DNA of 64,000 bases, taken from the NCBI RefSeq assembly GCF_010183535.1, contig NC_071331.1:17484001-17548000 (forward strand). The letters are read 5' to 3'. The notes beneath the pieces are model-generated. The model was not told the origin of the DNA and ran no database searches. It saw only the letters and a program-made list of their open reading frames with translations. This document shows positions 23,601 to 36,800 of this stretch, piece after piece; the first letter of the stretch is position 1; each line of letters begins with the position of its first letter. This DNA comes from Caenorhabditis remanei. Lineage: Eukaryota; Nematoda; Chromadorea; Rhabditida; Rhabditidae. The translations under genes and the position numbers were made by a program.

Positions 23601-26600
23601 AAGAAGCAAAAAAATAAAAAGGAGAAGGCTTCTACTGGCTGCTTGCTGGATTGCCGCCCCACAACCACCCAGCAAGAAAAAAAAACAAGTAAAATGTGGA
23701 GAAGAAGAAGAAGCGGAAGATGATGACGGCGGATGGAAGAAAAAAAACATACACAAACATTCGGAAAAAACTGGGATGAACAGATAAAATTTATTGATTT
23801 CTGGATTGGAGAAAACAAAAACAAAGTATTGTGTTTCTAGAAAGTTTTCGCATTTTCAGTTTTTTTGAGAGGCGGAGACTGGAAGGGTCAAACCCAAGAC
23901 TGTACTTGCGCGGATTCAAAAGAGCCACTGACTGAGTAATAAGGAGACCAATTGGCTCGACTGAGGCCACCGAATCCAGATTACAGAGTGTCTAGCAAGC
24001 TCTATTTTTTTTCGAAATTTGGAAAATGAGAATCAACCTTTTATGTTTTGAATCTAGATCTATCTAGAAACTTTCAGAAAGAAAATCTGAAATTTTTGAC
24101 TTTGGCCTAAAAATTGAAAACTAATTTTGGCCAAAAGATGAAAAAAAGAATAAAAAAGTCAACCTAGCTTCAAAAAAGTCTCGTTTTTTTGTCTTGTTTG
24201 AAAGAACAATGAACTGAACCAGATAGGCGATAGAGTATAGGAGACGAAGAGAATTAGAGAAAAAGGACAGGAGAAGAGAGGCATCAGAAAAAGGACGAGT
24301 CGAGTACAAATGCTCTTTCTGTTTTTGGCCTAAAAGGGCTCCGGCTCTTCTGGAGATTTTGAGAAGATGTGGAAAATATGAGGAACATGTAGGTACAAGT
24401 AATAGCAGAGGAAGAGGGAACAGGATAACAAATAGTTATCAATCTAAAAAAGAACGAGGAGAAGACAAATATAAGAAAGAAAGAAGAAGGTTGTCACTGG
24501 TACGGTAGAGAAATAGAAAAAGGACAATTTTTGGAAATAGAGAAGTAGGTCAAGACGGAAATGGTTGATAGACAAAATACCAAATTCTACGGTTTGCAAA
24601 ATTTTACAAAAAGTGAAAAGTTATTAGAATGAGTGGCCTAACTTTTCAGTTCGGCCAACAAGTTGAGGTCTATATCTTCTAGGCACATTTTTTCAGACTA
24701 CAGAAAGCCATGTCCTGATTTTCCGTAGACTTCTAAACCTAGACCACAAAGTTATCCCAGTTATATAGTAAACCTGCCACTCTCTCTCTCCGCGGAAGAT
24801 GTTCAAAAAGTAAAGCCAGCTGGCTGGAAGTGGTTGGGGTCCTTTGTATATTCTAGGTCCCTCTCTCCCATTATTTACCGAATTCGGTTAGTGAGACTTG
24901 TGGTGAAAGTCAAGTCTTCCTCCTCTTCTTCTTCAGGAAGAGCACATAAACAAAAGCAGAAAAAAGGAGAGCCAACACATACACAAACAGATGATTTGAC
25001 TTGATGATGGTTGGTGGTAGCTGGTTGGATAGAAAGGAAGAAAAAAAGAAGTAGAAAAAGAAGGGGGCAAAAATAAAAAACAGACGTGTATGTTGAATGT
25101 AGTCGAGAAAAAAAGTGTAGAGGGGAGGAACAAACTGAAAGAGACCGCACCGCCACCACGATGGATCTGTTATTCTGTTACCAATTGTCAAAAAAGAAAA
25201 AAGTCAAAAAATGGGGGTAGAGAATTGAATTGATCTGTGTGAAACGGACGACTCATAATATGTACAAGGCTTTCGAAAATTTGGGGAAGGAAGAAGGAGA
25301 AATGGATGAGGAATGTAGGAGATGGAGGAGGAGAAGGAAGAGGACAGGACCGATGGACGAAGGCGACCCAACCCGAAAGCAATTCGGATGGAAACAGACA
25401 CATCCCAAAATATAATGTTGCGCTAAGAGACGCAGAGTACAACCCGGGGGTCTCTTCGATATAGAGAGAGACAGAGCTTCGGCTATGTTGTGCCCTCCTT
25501 GGACTGCTGTTGCCCGTGCGCCGCGCGGTCGCGTTCAGAGTCGGGGTTGACAGTACGCGCTCTGCGACTCCACTGATCTCCCCGCTATTTCCGAGTTTTT
25601 GGGGAAGGAGGTGCCGGTGTGCTAGGCGAGAATGAAGACGATTTGGTGAGATGAAAAGAGAGAAGGCAAACGAAGAGAGAGAAGAACAGAGAGAGACCAC
25701 CCTGGCTCATTCGAATCATGTTGATCGGACCGAAATGCCAGAGGATATAATAGAGGGAAAGAGTGAGGATTGACTCTTTGTCGGAACGGGAAAGTACAGT
25801 AATCCGAGAAGTTTGGAGCATGATGCCTCACTGTGACCAAGACGTACCAAATATCTCAGATACAGTAACCTCTCACATCTCGGCCGTCAGATATTCAGGG
25901 ATATCGGTTAACTGAAAAATGGTCTCAACTGGAAAATATCTTAAAAATACCGTAAGACAAGACTTGCAAAGAACGGTTCTGAGAAGACTAGACGAATATT
26001 GACAGACATGCCGGTCTAATAGGGCAACCAATTCGTCTAGGCTAACCACAGCGTGTGAGGCTTAGAGTGACTTCACCTGTTGCCAACTAGTCACATGTTG
26101 AGGTGAGGAGATCAACGGATGAAAACCAGATCCGCCAGGTATCCCCCTCTCTTTTTTCGACGCTTCAATTTTATTCTGGTAGAATCATCCTGGTAGAAGA
26201 AGTGATCATTGGTCAATCGAAGGTGTTGGAGCGAATTCCTTCTTTGCGTTTGTTTGTCCGGATGTCCGAGTGTCCACCCATTTGTTTTCAGGGAAAACGA
26301 TGTGGTTACTCAATTACACCTCTCTCTCTTCCCTACCTAAACTACAATTCCCGAATTTTCGACAGTGAAAGTGTCGTCTGGGACTTAGTTACTTTGTTAG
26401 TTGGTAACCTTGAACTGAACATGGCATGGCCAACATCTGCACGGAACATTTCGGTGTGAGACAGAGAGAAACCGAACTGTGATGGCTGTCATGAAGACGA
26501 AGAAGAAGACAACGATGTGGTTATAAAACCAATTGTGCCCCCCCCCCCCCCCCCAAATATTCGGACACCTGGCTGTCTTCTTTTCGCCTTCCGTTCAAAC

Positions 26601-29600
26601 AGAATAATCGGCCGGATTAGAATGACCTTACACAACCCAAAAAGGTGTGTCACTTTCTCTGTTATTAACCGTTCGGAATATGTTGGTGCTTCTTCTCCTG
26701 AGAAAAAGTGTACTTTGAGTTGAGATATCAGAAATAGATACTTGACACATTAGGGGGACGCGAATCGTGTTTTACTGTTTGCTCATGATCCTCTATTGTT
26801 TCTTTCTGCTCTGTGCCCAAGGCATGAAGTCAGTGATTAAGAAATTGAAAAGTAAAACACAAAAAGTTTTGAGCAGGAGAGGAGATTGGATTAGTGAAGG
26901 ATTAGGATTGGATATATAGCTGCTGCTGAACTCACTGAAATCCATCATAGTAGTACATCTAGGTTACTCTAGATGTCAGGAAGCAGAAAAATGAAAATGA
27001 AGCGACGAGGGAAGGAAGAAGCCCAATACACTATATCACTGAATTTTATACCATTTTCAAAAAGTCTCATAAAACAGAACAGAAACATATAAACGGCCGA
27101 CGCAATGCTGAAGTAGTACGGTTTTGTTCCAGGTAGCCGAAAAGCGAGGCACAGTACTCAAATGGAAAAATGAAAACATGAAATTCAGCTCACGAATATC
27201 AAATTCTTAGGGGGTCAAGATTAGGATTCTTATGAAGATTGAAAAGATTACTGATGTTCAGTCTCTAAAAATTAAACCGAATGTTTTGATCGACGAAAAT
27301 CTGGATACTGGATTTCAATTCTAATCTAGAGTTCGAATTTGAGATTCAAGAATCTTGTGACTACGATGCTCTAAAATGTTCCTTGAAGAACATTATTCAA
27401 AGATCTAAAACCAGTAGAAAATTCCAAAATTAGAATTTAAAGAGCCAAAGGAACCAAAACAACCAGGAAACAAAAAACAACACATGTCTCCAATTTCGGA
27501 TAACAAAATTTGAATTTTGATTCATGAATTCTAGTTTTAATCTAGACTTAACATTTGGATCTTTGGGATGATCAGACATGTTCAGCCTAAGTAATCTTCG
27601 GATTTCCTTGAAAACATATTTGGAGTTTTTCAGCATAAAATTGTTCCGGGTTGGCTCTCGGTTACGCACTTTTTGGCCAAACTCTTGTAGACTTCATACA
27701 AATTGTTTAGTCCTCAGTCTGTCACTTCCAGTTAGTTATCCCTGTTCAGAATCCTCGTGACATCCTAGACCCATCCTCAACCTACCGTATGACCCAACCG
27801 AGTCGACCACTTCAAGAATGGAATATCAGGTTAAAGGATCACGTGCTTCTTCTTCGTTTTTTCTCTTTTCAAAGGACCAAAAACACATCGAAATGTGTGT
27901 CTTTGAGTCTCACTCTCTCTCGCTTCCCCCTGTTTCTCCTAGTGGTCTAATTGATGAAGCAGCCACGGCGCCAGCAGAGAAATTCGCTGTGCTCCCCCCT
28001 CTCCTGGCCTTTTTCACGTCTTCTTCTTCTTCTATCTCGACTCACAAATGCACACACTAGAAGGCGTCACTGCTCTTTTTGCTTCTTTCCTAACAACGGT
28101 GTATTGAGCTTTTAGTGGGCGGAGTCGGAGGAATGGAACGATGGAAGACGTAGGAGAAGAAGAAGAAGGGTATTGAGTCTTTTTGGAGAACGAATCCAAG
28201 ATGAAAAAGAAAAAGAAAAAGGAAGAAGGCCAATGTCTTGTGAGTGTTGGTATAAGAAAGAAAAAGGAGAAAGGAGCATCAAAAATGAAGAGATATTCAA
28301 GAGACAAAGTGACTACATATTCTCATTTTCATGATCTTCTTCTTCTGCCAGAAATTGAGAAAAAGGGGAATAATGATGCTTATTTGAGGGAAAACGAAGA
28401 GTTGAAAGGGTGAGGGATTCGAGAAGAAGGGGTGGAGAGGGTTACGGTAGCTGGGGGTGTTCTACATTTCGTTGAAACGCCTGTGACATCTAACATTAGA
28501 CGTCATTTGTCCGAGATTAAGATTACTTTTGACAAAGAATGACGTTTGTATGGGCAATAGGAATTCTGGAAGACGGAGCCAGGGGATGTTATATACAAAA
28601 TTGTCAGAACAATTCTACATGGTTGAAAAGCTAGAGTTGGGATTCTGAAACTATATTCAAAGTTTTCTCATTATTAGAACTGGACTTCTAGACCTCAAAC
28701 TTCGTGATTAGACTGTAAATTTTCAGACTAACATGACACAAAACTAGGAAAGAATCTCCCTTTCACCAGATTTCCAATCATCTTGTCTTCTATCATAAAC
28801 GGCAATTTTTGTGTCTCTAGTAAAACAAAAACGAGATAAATATCCTGGTGAGTGTTTTGCTTGTTTCCAGTTTTCCCTAACATATTAATCTATCACAGGA
28901 GTCAGATTAGTATCTTATTCAATGTCCAAAACACACACTCATAACCAAAAAGAAAAAAGAAAAACTAACCCGTCAGAATTCGTTGGCGAGAACATGAAGT
29001 TGTTATTTTCAGTCGGCTGTTGTAGAGGTTGTCCGTTCGTTTGTTGAGGAGGGAGGACGGCTGATGGAGGAGGACATGGGGATGTAAGGACAGGAAGTGC
29101 TCCGTTTGTTGGAGGGATCACAGATGGTTCTTTGGGTTTCGGAGGGGCTCTTTTCCGTTTTCCACCGTTCTTTTTTAATCGACGCATTTGTTCGTACCAG
29201 CGACCGATTCGGGCTGAAAAATTGGGAGTTTTTGATGTATATAGTTTTTCAGAGAACAAAGAAACTGATGAAAAGTTTCGAGAGCAGCTCTAATGATAAG
29301 AAACGAGTGGCTGTTGTTATCTAGTTTCGTAGGTAACTTTTTAACTGAAATATGATTTTTCTTTTTTCTTCTGGCACATATCATCGTGACAGTGTTTTAT
29401 AACTGCGCTCTACCGAAACCGAAAAAATAAATGTGAGAATGGTGATCTCGATAGAGCGCGGTTGCAGAAACAGTGTCAATTCCGTACCTCTTTCTCCCTT
29501 CCAAATGATTTGTTTTCTTGGATAAACAAAAATTCTGAAACTAGAACTCTCTCCATCAAATACAAAGAAACAGATGGTTTCTGAACTTTCCCTTCTTTGG

Positions 29601-30831
29601 AACGTTCACGTGTACTATGTGTGCAACTAAAAAAGCGAGAAGAAAAGAGAAAAATGATTGATAAAGTCACAAAAATGAAAAGAGAAAGGGAGTAACAACT
29701 GATAATATTGGGGTGGTCAAAGTTTCCAAAGAAGGGGACTGAAAATTAAATCAATATCAAAAAAGGGAGAGAGAAAGTTCCGGTTCCTTGAGGAGAAAAA
29801 TGACTGGAATAGTGATAAGCAAGCAATTGAAAAGGTTGAGTTGAGAGCGCTGAACGAAGGTTCAGACAAAAATGTTTTCTTACTTTTAAGAATATCTACG
29901 GTTTCATGAACACTGACACTTCCAACTCATAATGATTCAACAAAAAGGAAAAGTTTCGGAAAGACTAGTTGCAAAACGTCATGATTGGCGAAGTCATGAA
30001 GTCAAAAAAAACTTCGTTGAAATATTAGCACGGCATGCTTCTTACAACAGCGCTCTACCGAAACTGAAGAAAATTGTGTGCGAAATTGAGAGACGCAGAG
30101 AAAAGGAAACATTTCTCAAGGGAATTTCGGTGGAGCGCAATTTTCAGAACTGTAGAATAGACCTACTCAATTTAAAAATCACTAAAATTTCTGAAACCAT
30201 TGGTTGTGATAAAAATCACCATCTGTATGTTATCATTTTGTGTGCTTGAAATAAGAAACAAATTCAGTTTTTTTCTAGTTGCTGACGTAACTCATTCATG
30301 TTCAAAAATTCAATTTTCGTAGCTTCAATGCCCTTTCCGGACAAGAAAAAACTATTCACTGATAACCAATTTTCCGCTGATTTCCAATTTTCAGACAAAC
30401 CAATCAGTTCACACAGGAAATACACTGGAAAACTCCAAAAAACTCACTTGCAGACATCTTCGATAGGTGTTTCCGGTGGGTGAAACATGCTCCAACTAGT
30501 CCATGAGTTAGCATGTAATCATAGTTTTCCCGAGTTCCGTAGTCCATTGCGACCTGGAAAAATAATGAATTAGGAATCCCCACAGATAAGAAAATGGACG
30601 AACCTCCAATGCCAGCATAAGATTATCCTCGAAGTGAGCCGTGAAAGCACGTTGATCTTGACACCATTTGGTCAGTTCACTACATGCTTCCGGAAAAGTG
30701 GCCGCGTCGATCAGGTTCTGAAATAATATGAAATTGAAGCTACAGTAAATGAAAAAGATACTTACAGCTCTAAGAGATGCCAATCGACTATTGGTGGTTG
30801 CCACGTGTTCAGCAAAGGTTGAATCAGCCAT
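17647..30831 (-). CDS. ZMIZ/Tonalli-like SP-RING (PIAS-type) protein
   Basis: Eleven exons join in phase to 829 residues; from the 5' end they are 30766-30831, 30604-30717, 30448-30553, 28970-29213, 19981-20280, 19791-19872, 19504-19736, 19229-19424, 19061-19178, 18083-18975 and 17647-17784. Residues 1-110 match the N-terminal helical domain of ZMIZ1 (TNSRLASL, FPEACSELTKWCQDQRAF, RWYEQMRRLKK). A basic/proline-rich segment (KRKRAPPKPKEP) and a Met/Gly/Gln/Pro-rich segment follow, to about 300. A PINIT-like part (about 310-480) leads to the SP-RING at about 495-565 (VSLNCAISKKRM, TPARHHDCKK, HCGPCN). The rest is low complexity. ZMIZ proteins are nuclear co-activators linked to SUMO ligation and chromatin remodelling. 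Here the ligand expected as His in CKH is Lys, and the following Cys is missing. Introns 1-3 total about 1.4 kb, while intron 4 is 8.7 kb. The exon at 20280 begins four bases before an in-frame ATG, so a shorter form is possible. Confidence 0.88.
21271..21290. promoter_or_regulatory. GC-rich promoter-like spot
   Basis: CCCCCACCGCACCGCGCGCT stands out in AT-rich intron DNA. Long purine tracts upstream and GAGAGA-type runs downstream (about 21375-21440) flank it. It lies about 1 kb upstream (minus sense) of the exon whose ATG sits four bases after its acceptor. That would suit an internal promoter, but there is no direct evidence. Confidence 0.3.
25511..25562. promoter_or_regulatory. GC-rich promoter-like spot
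   Basis: The stretch contains TGCGCCGCGCGGTCGCG within an otherwise AT-rich intron and has an ATATAGAGAGAGAC run about 50 bases to its left. It resembles the spot at 31939-31950, which lies upstream of the gene's first coding exon. Confidence 0.3.
26538..26554. repeat. C17 homopolymer (G17 on the minus strand)
   Basis: Seventeen consecutive C bases lie inside the long intron. On the minus strand, the sense strand of the ZMIZ-like gene, this is a G tract able to form a G-quadruplex in DNA or pre-mRNA. Such tracts are the known targets of deletion in C. elegans dog-1 (FANCJ helicase) mutants. Confidence 0.7.
29403..29467. repeat. GCGCTCTA inverted repeat, copy 1
   Basis: TGCGCTCTACCGAAACC faces TAGAGCGCGGTTGC across about 35 bases, a short fold-back. 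It lies in intron 3 of the ZMIZ-like gene. Related copies occur at about 30049, 45127 and 53142. Confidence 0.6.
30049..30139. repeat. GCGCTCTA inverted repeat, copy 2
   Basis: AGCGCTCTACCGAAACTG faces GGAATTTCGGTGGAGCGCAA across about 55 bases that contain GAGACGCAGAGAAAA. The middle and both ends resemble copy 3 near 45127-45210, so this is a dispersed family rather than a chance palindrome. Confidence 0.65.
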
Positions 30832-33800
30832 TTCATCGGAGGAATCAGAAAGGGACCTGAACGAAAATATAGAAGAATGGATTAGATTGTGGATAAAGGG
30901 AAGGAGAAAAAAGACTTGAGAGTACGAAGATAGATGAGACAAGAAGAGAAAGTAGAGAAACGATTGGTGATTTATTGACCGATAAAAAGTTTAGTGGACT
31001 TGAGAGAAGAGAAGAGACAAAAGGTGTAAAGATATCATAATGATGACGTGTCGGAAATAAAAAAAAGACTGTTCCGAATGCAACAGTTAGGAGAGAGATA
31101 GAAGAGGTTTAGAAGGTGGGAATGGCTTGTAGGTAACCGTTTTAAAGACAATGATGTGGAATTGACTCTTTTTGCAGATTGGTCAAAAAGGAGCGAGATT
31201 TTGTTAATTCTATGTGGGGCTGGGGAAAAGCTGGGCAAATACGGTCATTTTAAATTCAATTAGAGGCGTTCAAACTTTTGTAGGGATATGAAATCAAAAA
31301 ATGAAGTTTAGGAGTTGGGAATAACGATGAGAATCGGAGAAATATGGTTCCAAAAAATAAGGATAACAATATGAAATGCACACAAAAAGGCAATATAATA
31401 AGTTAAGAAAAAAAGGAAATTGAGAAAAAGAAATAGTTCAGAATACTGTTAGAATAAAATTGAACAAACTGAAAGATTAATGAAAAAAAAGTATCACCGG
31501 GACATTCTGAAACCAGACGTTCTAAAACTTCACCATTTCAAAACGAACAGAATTTAAAACAAGGAAAATGAGAAATAAACAAATAATAGAAAGCGTATTG
31601 GATTTCAGAACGTTCTGAACATCGAGTTGATGATTCTCTATTTTGATACATTTGCGAAACTCGGTATCTGGAACTTCTGAAACCAGGAAACTAACTCAGA
31701 GGAACCGAGCATTATACAGTACATAATATTGAACTTTCTAAATTCCAAAAGCCCAAACCGGTCTGGTCCATGATGAAATGTTTCACAAAAACGAACTGTA
31801 TTCATCGTCGTTTTCTGTTCAGGAATTCCAAGTGGAACTATGCAAAAAAGTGTTGAGTTATTCATTCAGGAAAAGAAAAATCGGGGAAAATGCCAGATGG
31901 GAGGGCGCCCGTGAGCCCGGAAAACACGTGAGCCTTGGTGCCGCGCGGCAATGACGCGGTGCGCGGAGAGGAGAGATGCGGAGCCAACAATCTCTCCCCC
32001 TTCTTCTTTCTGCTCCAACCGGAACACACGTAAAAATAAATACACATAAACAAGACATTGATGATAGTGTGGAGATTGGAGAGACGGTAGAGAATGGCGA
32101 GAAATGATTGCGACCAAATGTCTTGGGTTTCTTAGCTCGCCGAGCACGGAATTAGAGGGAGAGAGATTCAGAGAGATAGAGAAAAGAAGGGATCATTTAC
32201 ATATGAGACAAGGGGGAACATCTTCATTTCAAAGAATAAAAAGATAGAAATTTGAAGGAATTGTACTCTCAAGAGGGAAAGGACAAATGACCTTTGAGTC
32301 GCTTATCACACTGTTTTTAATTCTATTTGCTCTCGAGAACATTCCTTTGAAAAAGACACTATTCAAGAGTTCAAAATCTGATAGTATCATGTGATGATAC
32401 GTTTTTAAAAGACGAAACTTGAGAGGGAAAAAGACAAATAAATGATAAAAAATAATATGTAGAAATGTTGCAGAGTTATTATGATCAGGTTTTAAGCTTG
32501 AAAAAATATTTTTCAAATTGAGATATTTTGGAACTGTGATATATTTCTAGGACATGTTGAAACACGGTATCCAAAACGTTATAACAACTGGAGTTAAGAT
32601 GAGAAAGAGCTTCTTTGACCTTAAAAAATGTTCTATAAACATTTTTCAAAATTTCAGAAATAGTCTGCTCTGAAACTAGATGAATTTCATTGGAGGTCAC
32701 GTAGTCTAGCTACATGCAAAAATGACCGACTGACCCATATTTCGAACATTTCCTAAATGGGCGGAGCTTCTCCCCGAGATGTCTATATTTGCGTTCAGTT
32801 TTTGGAGGTGGTGTTGTGATAGGTTTCGTAACAAGCTTCAGGAATGAATGACGCAATTTCGAAGCATTTTGCAGGCCTTTTTTGGGTATTTTGAAACTTG
32901 GACTACATTGGAAAAACGATTGTTTCAAAAAGGGAAATGAATGGGCAACGCAGGTACTGACTGAAAAACTATCAGTTCCAGAGCCTCTTGTTTATCTCAC
33001 AAGACGACTCGTATCAATTTCTGTTTGTTTCCAGCATAATCTTGTGATTTTGTTTTCCAATTTGCACAACTGTTTCGTTATGTTTTCGAAACTTTCTCTC
33101 CCTCCCTCGTATTTGTTGATAAGAAGGATAGTGTGGTTCAAAAGTCAGCACCAACTAAAATAAACACAAAAAGGAAGAAATGAAATGGGAAAGATAGGAC
33201 AAGTTTGATTACTGTTCACTATCAAAGTTTATAGGTTACGGTGTTCGGAGAGAGAAACGGTTTCGGTTGGGGAGGAGTTTCCAAAGCAGAGATATCTGGA
33301 ATTGAAGACGTTTCAAAAGAACTTGAGAAAAAAAGAGCCGAAACCGAGTATTCTTTACAAATTTTTTGTTTGAATGAGTTAAATTAGAGAATCTATCTAT
33401 TTTTGACAGTTTTTTTACTCACGTTAATTCAAAAATTTCAAGATCTATTGGAGTCAGATTTTTACCCAATCACCAGTATTTCTCAAACTTTTGTACGAAT
33501 ATACTATAAAAATAAATATTTCAAAACATAGCGATGATCAGGAAATCCCTAAACTAAACTGTATCATCTTTAAATACCGTATCCATTTTCAGAGATCACT
33601 GAATATTTTTCATAGTTCGTAGCTTCGTGTTTATCGAAATTTGAAAAGTGTGAATAAATATGATCTTCACAAATAAAACAAAGATTCGGATGAAGGGCGA
33701 TTGAGGGGGAGAGGACGAAAGGGATGATGATGATGGCAGACGATAATAGCCGGTGGAAAAAGAGAAAAAGAAGTCGAAAAATATGAAGAAAAGCTAATAA

Positions 33801-36800
33801 ATTGCTAGTGCGTGTTATCTTCAGAACGTATCGGAGACAACAGACGACACAGTGTTGACGTCGTCCGATTAGAAGAGTGAGAGAATAGATATAGATGAAT
33901 TCAGGAGGAGACAAAATTGTATGGATCTACTCGAAGGGACTGAAAATGAGTGGGAGAGAGAGGGAAGAGTGAAAGAGAAGGGGACTGTAAAATCGATTCG
34001 TTTATTATTTGATCAAGAAATGACTCATTTTATATATTGAGGTAAGGAGAATAAGGAGACGGGAGGGAAGGGGAAAGTGTTGGAAGAAGAAGAAGTGAAA
34101 ATGTAGGTGAGGAACAAGGGGAGGAGTGGTTTGGTACTGGAATATGTAGATGAAGGAGGGAACTGAAAGTTAGAACTCAGAGGAAAATCAGGAAAAAGTA
34201 GATTGAAATGTAGGGCAACTCAAATAAAAAGAAATGGGAACCCTTGATAGCTGGCAACGTGATTAAGTTTTTTATGTGCACGCTAGAGTTGAATAAGCTT
34301 TTGCCTAACTTTCAACAATAATAGACTATCTTAGAAAGTGTTAAAGGCAGTCACGTTTGAGAGTGTAGTCACTCTGTTAGAGGTCATTCAGCTTCGAATG
34401 TTGAACACAGGAAAGTGGACAAGGACTCAGATTTCCATAGCTTAAAAACATATATTTTCTGATTTGAAAAACCAATTCATGTAATCAAAACTGAACAAAA
34501 GTTAGATGTCAAAAAAGAAACAGATCCTAATAAAAATAAGAAATTGAACACTGACTGTACCGTAAAAACTTCATAACTTGGCACCAATCAACTTTATGCC
34601 GATATTTATTTCAAATTAAGAGGTCAGAAGTATATACAATTCAATCATTAGAATTCCCAGTTCTTAAGACCTTGAAATTTCCAAAAAAAACTTTATAAGA
34701 TTAGCCAAAGCTTGTCAGAAACGGCGCCATCGCAATAGACTTTGTACATTTGAACTGCCCTTTTACTCAAAAAACCTGATCGTTTTTTGGGCAAGAAGAT
34801 ATGATTTTCAAGCTTTTTTGCATCATTTTAGGAAAATTATCACCTATGGGGTAGAAATGAGTCAAAACGTGTGGGTGAAATGAAATCTTGTAGTGAGCAA
34901 ACACTTTTGCAAACTGATAATTCATGATTGGTCGACTTGGAACTCGCGGGAATTATGTGTTCTTTTTTTTTGTTGCTATTTTTTAAATTCAAAACATGAG
35001 AGTTTTTTTGAAACGCAAAAATGAAAGGCTGTTGATTCTGTGGAGTGATCTTGTGTTAGGATTAGGCTATTCAAAAAAAAGGTACGGAAAGCTAGAAAAG
35101 GAGAAAACGCCCGTTGTTTTCCAGAACTGAAATTTGATACTTTAATACTTATTATTGGTTTTTTTACCTAAAATTCAAACTCGCAAGGTGGTTTAGTAAC
35201 TGATAAAAAGTATGTGTACATGCAAAATTAGACACCTTTTCGACTACAAAAGTATGCCACGTCTTGAAACAGACAGAGTTGTTATGCGAGTGTTATCAGT
35301 CAGAAGACTGAAACTGTTATCAATTGGAAAAGCAAGAGAGTCAAAGAGAGTCGAAGAGAGGAGAGAGGGAGGGAGTCAGCTGACTAGACTACAATCACGG
35401 ATATTTTTTTCATTCATGGATTATCATGGCATGGAACAATGGAATGGAGGAAGAAAGAAGATGATCAAAAAAGTTCGATCGATCGATTGTTGTCCGTGAA
35501 AAAAGATGAAGGAAAAAAAGGGAAGAAGAAGGAGTGGAAGTGGCCGATGGCGATTCGAAAACCAAGCAAAAATGTGGAGGAGGAAAAGTGCGCGAATCGA
35601 CGAAAAGCTTGCTTATTGCCAAATGTCTGTAGACTCCTCGGATCAAGTAGTGTCTAGAAAAGAACGGGTTTACAGTCAATGTCTGCGTCTTCAATCTCTT
35701 CAGAAGACACTCGAGACGATAGAAAGAGAGAGAGAGAAGGGCACCTCTTCTTCCATTACTTCCCGACGAAGAGAGAGCGAGAGAGGGCACCATTGTCCAT
35801 TCGATAGAAGAATTCAGAAGACGACGACAAGGCTTACCGATTTCGAACAATCAGAGACCAACACGAAGAAAAAAGAGAGAAGGCGTTCGGTTTTGTACGT
35901 TTCGGGAGGGAGAAGCTGTGTGGTCGAGACAGAGAAAAAGAGAGATAAAGGGATGAAATCAAAAACTTTTTGACTGAAGGAGAAACTAGACTTTGTTAGG
36001 CTTATAAAGTTGGAGAGGTAGCCGTTGGGGGTTTCTGATTGGGAGGATCAATGAGATTTTAGAAATAAAAGAGATTCAGAATCTAGAGCTAGATATCTCC
36101 AATCAGAAGCAGTTAGAAACTTCGGGGTGATCCTGCTCAACCAGATCGCAACTGAGCTTTAGATGATGACCTGAACCAGAATGGTATGTCATGAATTGTT
36201 AGCCAATTGTGGTATCTGTATTTCCGGACGAATCTACTTTTAGATACAAAAAAAGTTTCCAGATGGGTTAACTACCAACAGAAATGATAATAAATCAGGA
36301 AACATTCTGAATCCACAGCTGACAAACTGTAGTGATAACGATTGCTTATTCCAACAATTATTCTAGACTCCTACACCATATTTTCAGATAGTAATTCGAG
36401 CTTCAGAAATTTCCTTCCCGAATAATAAGCCACCAGAAAACATGCAACTTGATGACTTCCGAAATGAACGCATGTTTCTATGTCAAGTATTTCTAAAAAC
36501 AGTTCCATTTCATGCCTCTTAAATAAACAATTAAAAGAATCCCTCTCCGAAGCAGCTGGATCCCGAAAAGTCACGTGCTTGGAAGGCCAAAGGTGTATGG
36601 TTGATGATGTCATGACTATTTATTTGAACAAGCACATACCGGTTTTCATGGAATGTTTCTCAATTGTTTTTTCAAGATGTTTATGTATTTCTAGAATATT
36701 CTGAAGCAGCGAAAGTTTCGAAACTAAATCGTCGAATAGCTGGAGAGTGAATCATATTTGATCTATTGATCTGGTGATAGTCAAATCAATAGGGAAACCT

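Larger units (their letters stand above)
20281..28969 (-). other. 8.7 kb intron of the ZMIZ-like gene
   Basis: Both boundaries fit the coding phase (two bases before, one after). Inside are purine-rich and GAA/GAG-rich runs (about 21040-21260, 23560-23600), two GC-rich promoter-like spots (21271-21290, 25511-25562) and a C17 run at 26538-26554. The open frames inside are low-complexity artefacts, and no nested gene is supported. Confidence 0.6.

Noticed and set aside
23410..23830. Overlapping frames rich in Lys/Arg/Glu or Phe/Ser inside the long intron
   Set aside because: They come from GAA/GAG purine repeats; both strands are open equally, which indicates composition rather than coding.
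35410..35975. Longish open frames on both strands (146 and 155 codons)
   Set aside because: Purine-rich DNA with GAGAGA runs opens both strands; codons are repetitive and no domain is visible.
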